The translations under genes were made by a program, and so were the position numbers. The notes beneath the pieces were generated by a model. The model was not told the DNA's origin, ran no database searches, and worked only from the letters and a program-made list of their open reading frames with translations. Source: Enterobacteriaceae bacterium UBA5654 (lineage in GTDB: Bacteria > Pseudomonadota > Gammaproteobacteria > Enterobacterales > Enterobacteriaceae). From it: a DNA stretch of 64,000 nt. Below, piece by piece: positions 44,241-52,400 of the stretch. The stretch is from positions 188,955 to 252,954 of the forward strand of contig DIJC01000014.1 in NCBI GenBank assembly GCA_002421005.1, written 5' to 3'. Numbering within the stretch: the first letter of the stretch is position 1; every line of letters begins with the position of its first letter.

Positions 44241-45521
44241 TCAGGAAACCTTCAGCGCGCCATCCTCGGCATAGCGGGTTTTACGTTCAAAACCCGGCTG
44301 TTCCACCTCGATAAAGTGGCAAACGACAAAGGCAATCAGATACAGCGCGGTATAGGCAATGACCACGCCGATGGTGTCAAACCACGGCAGCAGCACCACC
44401 GCAATGGCTGGCGCCAGGAAGTTAGACAGTCCGGCGGAGAGGTTATACACCGAAATGGCCGCGCCGGTGTGATGCGGCTCCAGCGCCGGGAATACCGCCG
44501 CCATCGGCACGAATGCGGCCACGAAAATCCCCAGGGAAATCGCCGGGATCAGCGCCATCGCAAAATTATGCCCGGCCCACATGGGGATGTAATAAAACGC
44601 GAGGCTGGAGAGAGCCATACCAATGCAGCCAAACCAGCGCACCACTTTCATCCAGCCCATTTTTTCCGCCACGATGCCCCAGAAAATATTGGAGAAAATG
44701 GTGGTAAAGAAGAACACCGCCCACACCTGGAGCCATTCGGAGGTGGTAAAGCCCAGCTTATCGACGAACATCATCGGCATAATGACCGCAAAGCCAAACA
44801 GCGACAGGGTATTAATGATGCGCACGATGCTGGAGCAGAGAATGTTTTTGTTGGTGTAAAGCAGGGTCACCGCGCGGCTTAACTCGCTGAATTTTTCGCG
44901 GGTGGTTAAGTTATGCATCCGGGTCGGGGTATTAACGTTACGCAGGGAAACCATCGCAATCAGGCCACCGGCCACGCAGAAGCCCAGCGCAGTCCACAGC
45001 GTGCCCAGTTCACCCATCAGCGGAATGGTAAAGCTGGGAATATAGCTGCCCGCCACGCCGATACCAATGGAGTACACCGCCCAGTACCAGCCCAGCGCCG
45101 AACTGGAGCTGTCGCTCTTCACGTTGTGAATGATGATCACAATAAAAGAGTACAGGAACAGCGGATAGGCAAAACCACGAATGCCGTAGAACAGCAGGAT
45201 CAGCGCGTAATTGGCGTGTCCCAGGCCGAAAACGAGGAACAGAACGTGGAAGATCGCCCACATCACGAAACCAATAAACATGGTTTTTTGCGGCGTAATA
45301 ATTTCAGCCACTACGCCTGAGATCCACGCGGAGAGCGCCGCTGCCAGACCATACAGGGTAAAGGCAAAAGAGGCTTCCGCCGGAGTAAAGCCGAGGCCGG
45401 TAATATAGTGAGACAGAAAGGCCAGTTCAAATCCGTCGCCGGTCATAAACACCGCGATGGCGATATATCCCCATAACAGATTGAGCGGCAATCCCAGCCA
45501 CTGCTTATTGGTATTCGTCAT
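44241..45521 (-). CDS. dalT: D-arabitol (pentitol) MFS transporter DalT
   Basis: 426 aa with 12 predicted helices. Sugar:cation MFS family, close in length to Klebsiella DalT (425) and RbtT (427). The N-terminus (LPLNLLWGYIAIAVFMTGDGFELAFLSHY) and the conserved GIRGFAYPLFLYSFIV helix are typical of this pentitol pair. Imports D-arabitol by proton symport. It is the only pentitol permease in the cluster, so may also carry ribitol (inference). Follows dalK in the operon. Confidence 0.88.
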   Translation of the reverse strand: MTNTNKQWLGLPLNLLWGYIAIAVFMTGDGFELAFLSHYITGLGFTPAEASFAFTLYGLAAALSAWISGVVAEIITPQKTMFIGFVMWAIFHVLFLVFGLGHANYALILLFYGIRGFAYPLFLYSFIVIIIHNVKSDSSSSALGWYWAVYSIGIGVAGSYIPSFTIPLMGELGTLWTALGFCVAGGLIAMVSLRNVNTPTRMHNLTTREKFSELSRAVTLLYTNKNILCSSIVRIINTLSLFGFAVIMPMMFVDKLGFTTSEWLQVWAVFFFTTIFSNIFWGIVAEKMGWMKVVRWFGCIGMALSSLAFYYIPMWAGHNFAMALIPAISLGIFVAAFVPMAAVFPALEPHHTGAAISVYNLSAGLSNFLAPAIAVVLLPWFDTIGVVIAYTALYLIAFVVCHFIEVEQPGFERKTRYAEDGALKVS

Positions 45522-45551
45522 ATGTGCCTCATTTGTAGGGTTCAGGGTTCA

Positions 45552-45577
45552 GGCACCCCGCGCACTGGCGGGATGCC
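45552..45577 (-). other. Intra-operon hairpin between dalK and dalT
   Basis: GGCACCCCGC and GGCGGGATGCC form a near-perfect GC stem (45552-45577) in the 67-bp gap. On the plus strand it is followed by TTTT, on the minus transcript it is preceded by A's. Could set dalK:dalT ratios. Confidence 0.45.
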
Positions 45578-45588
45578 TTTTGTAAAAA

Positions 45589-47052
45589 TTATTTATTCCG
45601 TAACCTGAGATCGTTCTGATATAACGCGTTGAAGGCGTGGTAGCGCTGCGTCAGCATTGCCTGACGTTCGCGGGTAGCCTGGTAGACTTTATAAACTTCC
45701 GGTTTTTTGCACACCGCTTCCGGCGACTGACCGGTAGCCAGACACGCCAGACGCGCCGCGCCGAGCGCCCCGCCGGTTTCGCCGCCTTTATGCGTGACGA
45801 TCGGCATATTGAGGATGTCGGCCAGCAGCTGTGCCCAGTACGGGCTACGCGCCCCGCCGCCCACCAGCGAACATTGTTCAATCTTCGTGCCGCTCTCCTG
45901 CAACACCCGCAGTCCGTCAGCGATACCAAAACTAACGCCTTCAATCACCGCGTAGCCCAGCAGCGCACGGTTGGTGGAGTGCGTCATGCCGTGGAACATC
46001 CCTTTCGCATCCGGGTCATTGTGCGGCGTGCGTTCACCGGACAGATACGGCAGGAACTGCGGCGCGCTGGCGCGCTGCTCGTCGCTTAACTGCGCCACCT
46101 CTTCCAGCAGATCCGCCTCGGTGATCCCCACCAGACGGCAGAACCATTGCAGGCAGCTTGCCGCGCTGAGCATCACGCTCATCTGGTGCCAGCGGTTGGG
46201 CAATACGTGACAGAATGCATGCACCGCCGACTGTGGCGCAGGCCGGTAGGCTTCGTTGACCACAAACAGCACCCCGGAGGTGCCAAGAGAGATAAACGCA
46301 TCGCCCGGCGCAACGGCACCGACGCCGATGGCGCTGACCGCGTTATCGCCGCCCCCGCCTGCCACGACGACGGAGGGATTAAGTCCCCAGCTTGCGGCAA
46401 TTTGCGCATCCAGCGTTGCGGAGGCGTCGCAGCCTTCCACCAGCGCAGGCATGTTGCAGCGGGCCAGACCGCATTTCTCCAGCAGATAATCTGACCAGTC
46501 GCGGCGGGCGACGTCCAGCCACAGCGTCCCGGCGGCGTCGGACATATCGGCGATTTTCTTGCCGGTCATTTTGAAACGCAGATAATCTTTCGGCAGCAGC
46601 ACCGTCTCCAGCCGCTGGAAGTTTTCCGGCTCGTGCTTGCGCACCCACAGTAGCTTCGGCGCGGTAAACCCCGGCATGGCGAGGTTTCCGGCGATGGCGT
46701 GCAGTTCTGAAGCGCTGTGCTCCAGCTCCACGCACTCCGCCGCGCTGCGGGTATCGTTCCATAAAATCGCCGGGCGGATCACGCGGTTGTCGCCGTCCAT
46801 CAGCACCGCGCCGTGCATTTGCCCGGACAGGCCGATCGCTTTGATGGCGTTCCAGTGCGGGGCACATTTCTCACGCAGCGTGGCAATCACATAGTTGGTG
46901 GCGTCCCACCATGCCTGCGGATCCTGTTCCGACCAGTGCGGATGGGGCCGCTGAATCGTCAGCGGCGCGCTATGGGTGGCGACGATGTCGTGATTCTCGT
47001 CAATCACCAGCCCTTTAACTTCGGAGGTGCCCAGATCGATGCCTAAGTACAT
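45589..47052 (-). CDS. dalK: D-xylulose kinase DalK
   Basis: 487 aa, the length of Klebsiella DalK. FGGY kinase: N-terminal phosphate motif GIDLGTSEVKGLVID, substrate segment SGQMHGAVLMD, catalytic-domain FGGY blocks (GGGGDNAVSAIGVG; LPYLSGERTPHNDP) and C-terminal adenosine motif SLVGGGARSPYWAQLLADI. Phosphorylates D-xylulose, the DalD product, to xylulose 5-phosphate. 9 bp after dalD. Could be annotated xylB by similarity, but the operon makes dalK the better name. Confidence 0.92.
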   Translation of the reverse strand: MYLGIDLGTSEVKGLVIDENHDIVATHSAPLTIQRPHPHWSEQDPQAWWDATNYVIATLREKCAPHWNAIKAIGLSGQMHGAVLMDGDNRVIRPAILWNDTRSAAECVELEHSASELHAIAGNLAMPGFTAPKLLWVRKHEPENFQRLETVLLPKDYLRFKMTGKKIADMSDAAGTLWLDVARRDWSDYLLEKCGLARCNMPALVEGCDASATLDAQIAASWGLNPSVVVAGGGGDNAVSAIGVGAVAPGDAFISLGTSGVLFVVNEAYRPAPQSAVHAFCHVLPNRWHQMSVMLSAASCLQWFCRLVGITEADLLEEVAQLSDEQRASAPQFLPYLSGERTPHNDPDAKGMFHGMTHSTNRALLGYAVIEGVSFGIADGLRVLQESGTKIEQCSLVGGGARSPYWAQLLADILNMPIVTHKGGETGGALGAARLACLATGQSPEAVCKKPEVYKVYQATRERQAMLTQRYHAFNALYQNDLRLRNK

Positions 47053-47061
47053 AGTGACCTC

Positions 47062-48429
47062 TCAATGGATCAGGGAGTAGACGGCGTTGATTTTTTCACG
47101 CAGCAGCGCGGCAAAATCGGCGTTGTCAGCCAGCTCGCCGAACAGGGCGCGGTCTTTGGCGTAAACGCTAATCGGGTCGGCGGCGTTAAACATGGCGTGA
47201 ACCGCTGGGGCATCAAGGATGCCGTCCTGGTATTCATACGGCAGTTGGCCTTTGTGCCACTGCTCCATGTAAACGAAGAACAGTGCGGGCAGCATCGCGG
47301 TGGCCGCCGGGCGCACGCCGCGCTGGTAGCATTCCAGCATGGTCGGGGCGATCATCGCCGGGATCTTGGAGAAACCATCCGCCGCGACGCGCTGGTTGGT
47401 ATCCTGAATATGCGGGTTGGTAAAGCGTTGTAGCACCACGTCGCGGTATTTTGGTAAGTCGATGCCGTTATCGCCGAGGCAGGGGATCACATCTTCCGTC
47501 ACGTAACGGTCGGCAATGGCGTAAATCGCGTCTGTTAAGGTGCTTTCGTGGATGTACTGCTGGCCCAGCAGCGTACCGGCCCACGCGATGCAGCTATGTG
47601 AGGAGTTAAGGATACGGATTTTGGCTTCTTCGTAAGGGATAACGGAATCGACCATTTCGACGCCGATTTTTTCGAAGTCCGGGCGTCCGGCTTTGAAGTT
47701 GTCTTCGATCACCCACTGGATAAAGGTTTCGCCCATCACTGGCGCTTTGTCGTCGATGCCGGTCTGCGCTTTAATGCGCGCCGGTAGATCCGCCGCCGGG
47801 CGTGGGGTAATACGGTCAACCATGGTATTCGGACAGGTGGCGTTAGCGTGCAGCCATGCAATCACCGACGTTTTGCCGGTCAGCGTCAGGAATTCCACCA
47901 GCCCATCGTGGAAGCGCTCGCCGTTATGACGGACGTTATCGCAGTTCAGCAGCGTCAGCGGACCGGCGTTATCAGCAATACGTTTTTCCAGAATTTTAGT
48001 GATGGTACCGTAAATGGTTTTGTTGCCGCCGTTCAGGTCGCTGACGATATCCGGGTTGCTGACTTCCAGCTTGTGGCTGGTGTTGAGGTAATAGCCGGAT
48101 TCCGTCACGGTAAACGCAATCACTTTCGTCGCCGGGTTTGCGCCTTCAGCAATCAGCGGCTGTAAATCTTCCTGCCACGCCAGCAGCTTTTGAATCGAGG
48201 TAATTTGTTCGTACTTCCGCTCCCCTTCCGGGCTAACGGTTTCCAGAACATAGCGCCCGTCCTGCGCGGTCAACGCTGAAACCACATGCTCTGCGTCGTT
48301 ACGAATATTGCCTGCGGCGATATGCCAGGTGGTATCGCCAGACTCAATTAATTTGTGCATATACCAGGCCTGATGCGCACGATGAAAAGAACCCAGACCG
48401 ATGTGTAACCATGTGAAGTGATTGTTCAT
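47062..48429 (-). CDS. dalD: D-arabitol 4-dehydrogenase DalD
   Basis: 455 aa from the start at 48429 (MNNHFTWLHIGLG), equal to Klebsiella DalD; GGAG precedes it. The frame is open 5 codons upstream. Long-chain polyol dehydrogenase (mannitol dehydrogenase family): dinucleotide-binding HIGLGSFHRAHQ near the N-terminus and catalytic-lysine segment EEAKIRILNSSHSCIAWAG. NAD-dependent oxidation of D-arabitol to D-xylulose. First gene of dalD-K-T. Its upstream region carries repeated motifs and a half CRP site. Confidence 0.93.
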   Translation of the reverse strand: MNNHFTWLHIGLGSFHRAHQAWYMHKLIESGDTTWHIAAGNIRNDAEHVVSALTAQDGRYVLETVSPEGERKYEQITSIQKLLAWQEDLQPLIAEGANPATKVIAFTVTESGYYLNTSHKLEVSNPDIVSDLNGGNKTIYGTITKILEKRIADNAGPLTLLNCDNVRHNGERFHDGLVEFLTLTGKTSVIAWLHANATCPNTMVDRITPRPAADLPARIKAQTGIDDKAPVMGETFIQWVIEDNFKAGRPDFEKIGVEMVDSVIPYEEAKIRILNSSHSCIAWAGTLLGQQYIHESTLTDAIYAIADRYVTEDVIPCLGDNGIDLPKYRDVVLQRFTNPHIQDTNQRVAADGFSKIPAMIAPTMLECYQRGVRPAATAMLPALFFVYMEQWHKGQLPYEYQDGILDAPAVHAMFNAADPISVYAKDRALFGELADNADFAALLREKINAVYSLIH

Positions 48430-48469
48430 TGCTTTGCTCTCCATTGAGTTTATGGAGCTGAATGTACAT

Positions 48470-48539
48470 GAGCAATTGATTCAAAATAGAGCGACAGATC
48501 ACAAAAGAGCAAATGACCAATAAAAATACTTTTGACCAA
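48470..48539 (-). promoter_or_regulatory. Repeated motifs upstream of dalD
   Basis: GAGCAATTGA (48470-48479) and GAGCAAATGA (48507-48516), plus direct repeats TGACCAA at 48514-48520 and 48533-48539, lie 41-110 bp before dalD. A good CRP half-site (TGTGA, minus strand, near 48498-48502) is also present. GAGCAAATGGA occurs again at 49260-49270 next to dalR. These are candidate DalR and CRP targets. Confidence 0.4.
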
Positions 48540-48625
48540 AAATGAGCGAAGTAATCTCTTTAAATGCAATGGTGCATGGGCGGTGGAAGGCGGGATGTTG
48601 AATCGCTACGGTGTAGAAAGATGTA

Positions 48626-48652
48626 AGGCAGCAACTGTTTTTGGCGCTGCCT
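48626..48652 (-). terminator. Hairpin after yoeB
   Basis: AGGCAGC (48626-48632) pairs with GCTGCCT (48646-48652) right at the yoeB stop. On the minus strand it is followed by TTACATCTTT. Separates the toxin module from the dalD promoter. Confidence 0.55.
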
Positions 48653-48906
48653 CAATAGTGGTAACGACATGCTGCAATTAGCAGTGAATCGTCAGTAACT
48701 GCGTATACCAGCCGGTGTTCTTCTGTAATTCGTCGAGTCCAGAACTCCGCGAGATTATGCTTCAGAGGTTCTGGTTTACCTTTACCTTCAAACGGGGTTC
48801 TACGGGTATCCTTGATGAGTTCATTGATCTTTTTAACCATTCGCTTATCTGTTTCCTGCCAGTACAGATAATCATCCCATGCTTCCTCAGACCAGGTTAG
48901 TTTCAC
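48652..48906 (-). CDS. yoeB: YoeB mRNA interferase toxin
   Basis: 84 aa, same as E. coli YoeB with few substitutions. RelE-fold ribosome-dependent RNase. Active-site residues Glu46, Arg65, His83 and Tyr84 are all present (GKGKPEPLKH, EEHRLVYAV, CRYHY end), so the toxin should be active. Overlaps yefM by 4 bp. Located between dalD and dalR, not the K-12 position (his region). Confidence 0.96.
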   Translation of the reverse strand: MKLTWSEEAWDDYLYWQETDKRMVKKINELIKDTRRTPFEGKGKPEPLKHNLAEFWTRRITEEHRLVYAVTDDSLLIAACRYHY

Positions 48907-49154
48907 TCAATGATATCCTTTTCCGTACCTTTTCCTGATTTCAGACTATCTATTGAATCCATCAATCTCCGGGCGTTCGCAGGGGATCGCAAAAGATACG
49001 CAGTTTCTTCAAGAGAATTATATTCTTCGAGCGACATAAGAACACAAGCCTCTCCGTTCTGACGAGTAATAAGAATTGGGGTGCTATCTTCAACGGCTTT
49101 CAGCATCGTTGCCGATAAATTCTGGCGTGCTTCGCTATAGCTGATTGTACGCAT
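48903..49154 (-). CDS. yefM: YefM antitoxin
   Basis: 83 aa from MRTISYSEARQNLSATM (start 49154), same length as E. coli YefM. Phd/YefM family: N-terminal dimeric DNA-binding domain, C-terminal disordered tail ending LKSGKGTEKDIIE that wraps YoeB. The frame is open 9 codons further upstream but homology and the operator position favour 49154. Represses its own operon through TGTACA palindromes. Confidence 0.95.
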   Translation of the reverse strand: MRTISYSEARQNLSATMLKAVEDSTPILITRQNGEACVLMSLEEYNSLEETAYLLRSPANARRLMDSIDSLKSGKGTEKDIIE

Positions 49155-49178
49155 GTTAATCTCCTCTGTTGTAACGTT

Positions 49179-49190
49179 CATTGTACAATG
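49179..49190. promoter_or_regulatory. YefM operator palindrome
   Basis: CATTGTACAATG is a perfect 12-bp palindrome with the TGTACA core of E. coli yefM operators, 25 bp upstream of the yefM start. A degenerate TGTAAC at 49170-49175, about one helical turn closer, may be the short second site. Confidence 0.8.
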
Positions 49191-49428
49191 ATGGTTGGCG
49201 ATTAACTACTTATTAATTTAAATTAGGCTCAATGAGCTGGTTGATGGTAGTTGCGCGCAGAGCAAATGGATCTCACCGTCGTAGGTTAAATAATAAATCC
49301 TCACCCGACAAAGCAGTAAGTAATATTGAACAAAACATTGCCTGCTTCATCGGCAAAAGCGACAATACTTTCATAACGCCAGTTAAAAATTGTTGCCACG
49401 TTGTTAACGTAAGAGACTGAAAAAATTG

Positions 49429-50367
49429 ATGAAAGAAGATGACATCAGATTTGACCAGAAGGTCAGAGCAGCGTGGATGTATTATGTTGCCGGGCAGAAC
49501 CAGAGCGAGATAGCTGCGCAGCTCGGCACCTCTCGTCCGGTGGTGCAGCGGTTAATCGCGGCCGCCAAAGAGGAAGGCATTGTTTCTATTGGCCTTAATC
49601 ACCCGATTGCCGCCTGTCTGAACTACGCCTCGCTGCTGAAAGAAAAATATCAGCTTCATGAATGCAACGTCGTGCCTGCGTTCGCCAATGAATCAACGCT
49701 GGATAGCGTCTCTTTCGGTTGCTATCAGGTGATGTCGCAGTATTTGAAAGGTGAAAGCGCGAAGATCATCGGCATCGGCTCCGGCCTGACGCTGAAAAAA
49801 ACCATTAAGCGTATTGATTTTGAAAGCAAAAACAGCAAATGCGTGGCGCTGATCAGCGCGATGGACGAAAACGGGCAGTGTAATTATTACGATGACGTCC
49901 CCCTGCTGCTGGCGCGTAAAATTCAGGCAAACTATTTTCAATGGCCCGCCCCGCGCTATGCGAAGTCGTTGCCGGAACATAAAATGTGGTCCACCAATCG
50001 CCTTTTTGAAAGTGTGACCTCAGTGGCGGATCACGCGGATGCGATTTTCGTCGGCATCGGCGCGCTCGGCACCCAAAGCCCTATTTTCAAAGACGGATTT
50101 ATCAACCTTGCGCAGCTGGAAGAGCTGCGTCAGCACGGGGCCATCGGCGAGATCCTCGGTCGTTTTATCGACGCCGAAGGCCAGGTTGCCGGGTCAGATA
50201 TCAACCGGCTGATCACCAGCTATGACATTCGCCGCAACACCTGCCCGCGCATTGCCGTGGCCTGCGGAGACGACAAACGCCCGGTGATCCTCGCCGCGCT
50301 CACCGGCGGATGGATCAACGGACTGGTCACCGACGAAGGCACCGCCCGCTGGCTGCTCACCCACTAA
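49429..50367 (+). CDS. dalR: D-arabitol operon regulator DalR (SorC/DeoR-like)
   Basis: 312 aa from ATG 49429 (an in-frame TTG lies one codon earlier). N-terminal winged helix with AGQNQSEIAAQLGTSRPVVQRLIAAAKEEG (residues about 20-48), C-terminal sugar-binding domain (IGIGSGLTLKKTIKRI; IFVGIGALGTQSPIF; GRFIDAEGQV) typical of SorC-family regulators that sense phosphosugars. Oriented away from dalD, as expected for DalR, but separated from it by yefM-yoeB and about 1 kb. Converges on the rbtR-like gene with 7 bp between stops. Confidence 0.85.
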   Translation: MKEDDIRFDQKVRAAWMYYVAGQNQSEIAAQLGTSRPVVQRLIAAAKEEGIVSIGLNHPIAACLNYASLLKEKYQLHECNVVPAFANESTLDSVSFGCYQVMSQYLKGESAKIIGIGSGLTLKKTIKRIDFESKNSKCVALISAMDENGQCNYYDDVPLLLARKIQANYFQWPAPRYAKSLPEHKMWSTNRLFESVTSVADHADAIFVGIGALGTQSPIFKDGFINLAQLEELRQHGAIGEILGRFIDAEGQVAGSDINRLITSYDIRRNTCPRIAVACGDDKRPVILAALTGGWINGLVTDEGTARWLLTH

Positions 50368-50374
50368 ACGCCGG

Positions 50375-51388
50375 TCAGGTAACAAAAATCGGCGGGATTT
50401 CCCGCTGCTGAACGGGTGCCTGGCCTGCATCAATAATTTCAAATACCGCTGCCAGCATCGCCGGGACGTCCTGGCGCACCATTTCGATGTCATGCCCCAG
50501 CAGGGTGACAAACGGGTCCCAGTCAAAACAGCCCATCGGCGGCTGATTACCGTCGCGGTAGCCCGCCTGGGTCAGCCAGCGCACCACTCCTTCCAGCGAA
50601 ATCGTCGAGTTGACGAACAGCCCGCCGATATCCGCGCGCGGCTCGCTGAAAAAAGTGCGCAGCGCCAGTTCGGCCTTTTGCGGCGCATAGCCGCAGGCGA
50701 GCAGATGATCTTCCGCCAGCGTCAGTCCGGCATCCTGATGCGCATCGCGAAAACCGCGCAGGCGCTCGCGGGTATTGTGATCGCTCCCGCGTCCGCCGAC
50801 AAACACCAGCGGGCGCTTTTCGCCGTAGCGTTTTTCGCTGTTGCGCAGAATGCGCCGCGTCAGTTCTTTCGCCCCGGCATAGTTATCCGAGATCACCGAC
50901 GGAGCCAGCGTGCCCGGCAGGTCGAGGTTCAGCGTCGGCACGCCCGCCTGGGCGCAAAGCTCGGTAATTTTATCCGGGTCGGTGGCCCCGGTCGCAATCA
51001 TCCAGTCCACCTGCCATGAAAGCATGGTGCGCGCAGCTTCCAGCTCCAGCGCCGGGTCGCGGCGGGTACAGGTGATGATGGGAAACAGGCCGCGCTCGCG
51101 GGCCATCATTTCAAAGGTTTCAACAATGGAGCCGAAATAGCGGTTGTCGTATTTCGGCACAATCATACCGATGATTTTTGACCGACTGCTGCGCAGCAGG
51201 CTGGCCTGACGGTTAACCGCGTAGCCCTGCTCCTGGGCGATGCGCGTCACTCTCTCGGCAAGCTTTGCGCTGATCCGCCGCTTCTTCCAGTTACCGTTGA
51301 GGATGGCGCTGACCGCACTGGCGGAAACGCCCGACAGTTCGGCCAGATCGTAAATCGTCGTTTTCCTGCTTTTTCCGACCTCTGTCAC
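50375..51388 (-). CDS. LacI-family repressor, probable ribitol operon regulator
   Basis: 337 aa. N-terminal LacI helix-turn-helix TIYDLAELSGVSASAVSAILNG with hinge region, then the periplasmic-binding-protein-like sensor domain (SKIIGMIVPKYDNRYFG; WDPFVTLLGHDIEMVRQDV at the end). Divergent from rbtD-rbtK with two tandem palindromes between them, so it probably represses that operon and is induced by ribitol or ribulose. An rbtR designation is likely but I cannot prove identity. Confidence 0.82.
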   Translation of the reverse strand: MTEVGKSRKTTIYDLAELSGVSASAVSAILNGNWKKRRISAKLAERVTRIAQEQGYAVNRQASLLRSSRSKIIGMIVPKYDNRYFGSIVETFEMMARERGLFPIITCTRRDPALELEAARTMLSWQVDWMIATGATDPDKITELCAQAGVPTLNLDLPGTLAPSVISDNYAGAKELTRRILRNSEKRYGEKRPLVFVGGRGSDHNTRERLRGFRDAHQDAGLTLAEDHLLACGYAPQKAELALRTFFSEPRADIGGLFVNSTISLEGVVRWLTQAGYRDGNQPPMGCFDWDPFVTLLGHDIEMVRQDVPAMLAAVFEIIDAGQAPVQQREIPPIFVT

Positions 51389-51466
51389 AAATATATCTCT
51401 CCGTTAATCGCCAGACTTGCGCTTACCAAAAGGAAGATGCTAAATCAGCTTCATCGATTGAGCAGA

Positions 51467-51504
51467 TTGCGCAACCTGGCGCAATTTTGCAAGCCGTCGC
51501 GCAA
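51467..51504. promoter_or_regulatory. Two tandem operators between the LacI-type gene and rbtD
   Basis: TTGCGC-N6-GCGCAA (51467-51484) is a perfect inverted repeat. A second copy TTGCAA-N6-GCGCAA (51487-51504) follows with centres 20 bp apart, about two helical turns. A dimer bound to each would lie on the same DNA face. They sit 128-165 bp before rbtD and about 80-115 bp before the divergent repressor gene. Confidence 0.7.
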
Positions 51505-51631
51505 CACATTGCCGAAAACCCGGCAAAAATATTTATTTTTCAGCGAGTTAATTCGGTGAGAAATAAAAAACCTCCCGACTGTACCCTCGGTGCAGCCGAT
51601 CGTATCCATCAGATTTATGAAGGATTATAAA

Positions 51632-52381
51632 ATGAATTCCGCAACTGTTTCTATGAATCGTCCGCTGGCAGGAAAAGTCGCTGCTATCACGGGTGCCGCC
51701 TCCGGCATCGGCCTGGAATGTGCCAGAACGCTGCATCGCGCCGGGGCAAAAGTCGTGCTGGTGGATCGCGACGGCGAGAAGCTGAATAAGCTGGTGGCGG
51801 AGATCGGCGAAAACGCTTTCGCCCTACAGGTAGATCTGCTGAAACCGGCGGAAGTTGCCGGGATGCTGGACGGCATTCTGACGCTGGCGGGCGGGCTGGA
51901 TATTTTCCATGCCAATGCCGGGGCCTACATCGGCGGGCCGGTGGCCGAGGGCGATCCTGACGTCTGGGATCGGGTGCTCAATCTCAACATCAACGCCGCT
52001 TTTCGCAGCGTTCACGCCGTGCTGCCGCATATGATTGCGCAGAAATCCGGCGATATCCTGTTCACCAGCTCCATCGCGGGCATGGTGCCGGTGATTTGGG
52101 AGCCAATCTATACCGCCTCAAAATTTGCGGTACAGGCATTTGTGCATACCACTCGCCGCCAGGTTGCGCAGCATGGCGTTCGCGTCGGCGCGGTGCTGCC
52201 GGGACCGGTCGTCACCGCCCTGCTCGATGACTGGCCGAAAGCCAAAATGGACGAAGCGCTGGCCAACGGCAGCCTGATGCAGCCGATTGAAGTGGCGGAA
52301 GCGGTGCTGTTTATGGTGACGCGCTCGAAAAACGTTACCGTGCGCGATCTGGTGATCCTGCCGAACAGCGTCGATCTCTGA
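51632..52381 (+). CDS. rbtD: Ribitol 2-dehydrogenase RbtD
   Basis: 249 aa from the ATG at 51632 (AAGGA 8 bp upstream), equal in length to Klebsiella ribitol dehydrogenase, with long identical blocks (FHANAGAYIGGPVAEGDPDV; ALANGSLMQPIEVAE). Short-chain dehydrogenase: nucleotide motif TGAASGIG (residues 20-27), catalytic Tyr160 and Lys164 in YTASK. NAD-dependent oxidation of ribitol to D-ribulose. First gene of rbtDK. Some ribitol dehydrogenases also accept xylitol. Confidence 0.93.
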   Translation: MNSATVSMNRPLAGKVAAITGAASGIGLECARTLHRAGAKVVLVDRDGEKLNKLVAEIGENAFALQVDLLKPAEVAGMLDGILTLAGGLDIFHANAGAYIGGPVAEGDPDVWDRVLNLNINAAFRSVHAVLPHMIAQKSGDILFTSSIAGMVPVIWEPIYTASKFAVQAFVHTTRRQVAQHGVRVGAVLPGPVVTALLDDWPKAKMDEALANGSLMQPIEVAEAVLFMVTRSKNVTVRDLVILPNSVDL

Positions 52382-52400
52382 GCCGGTCCCTGGAGCCTGT

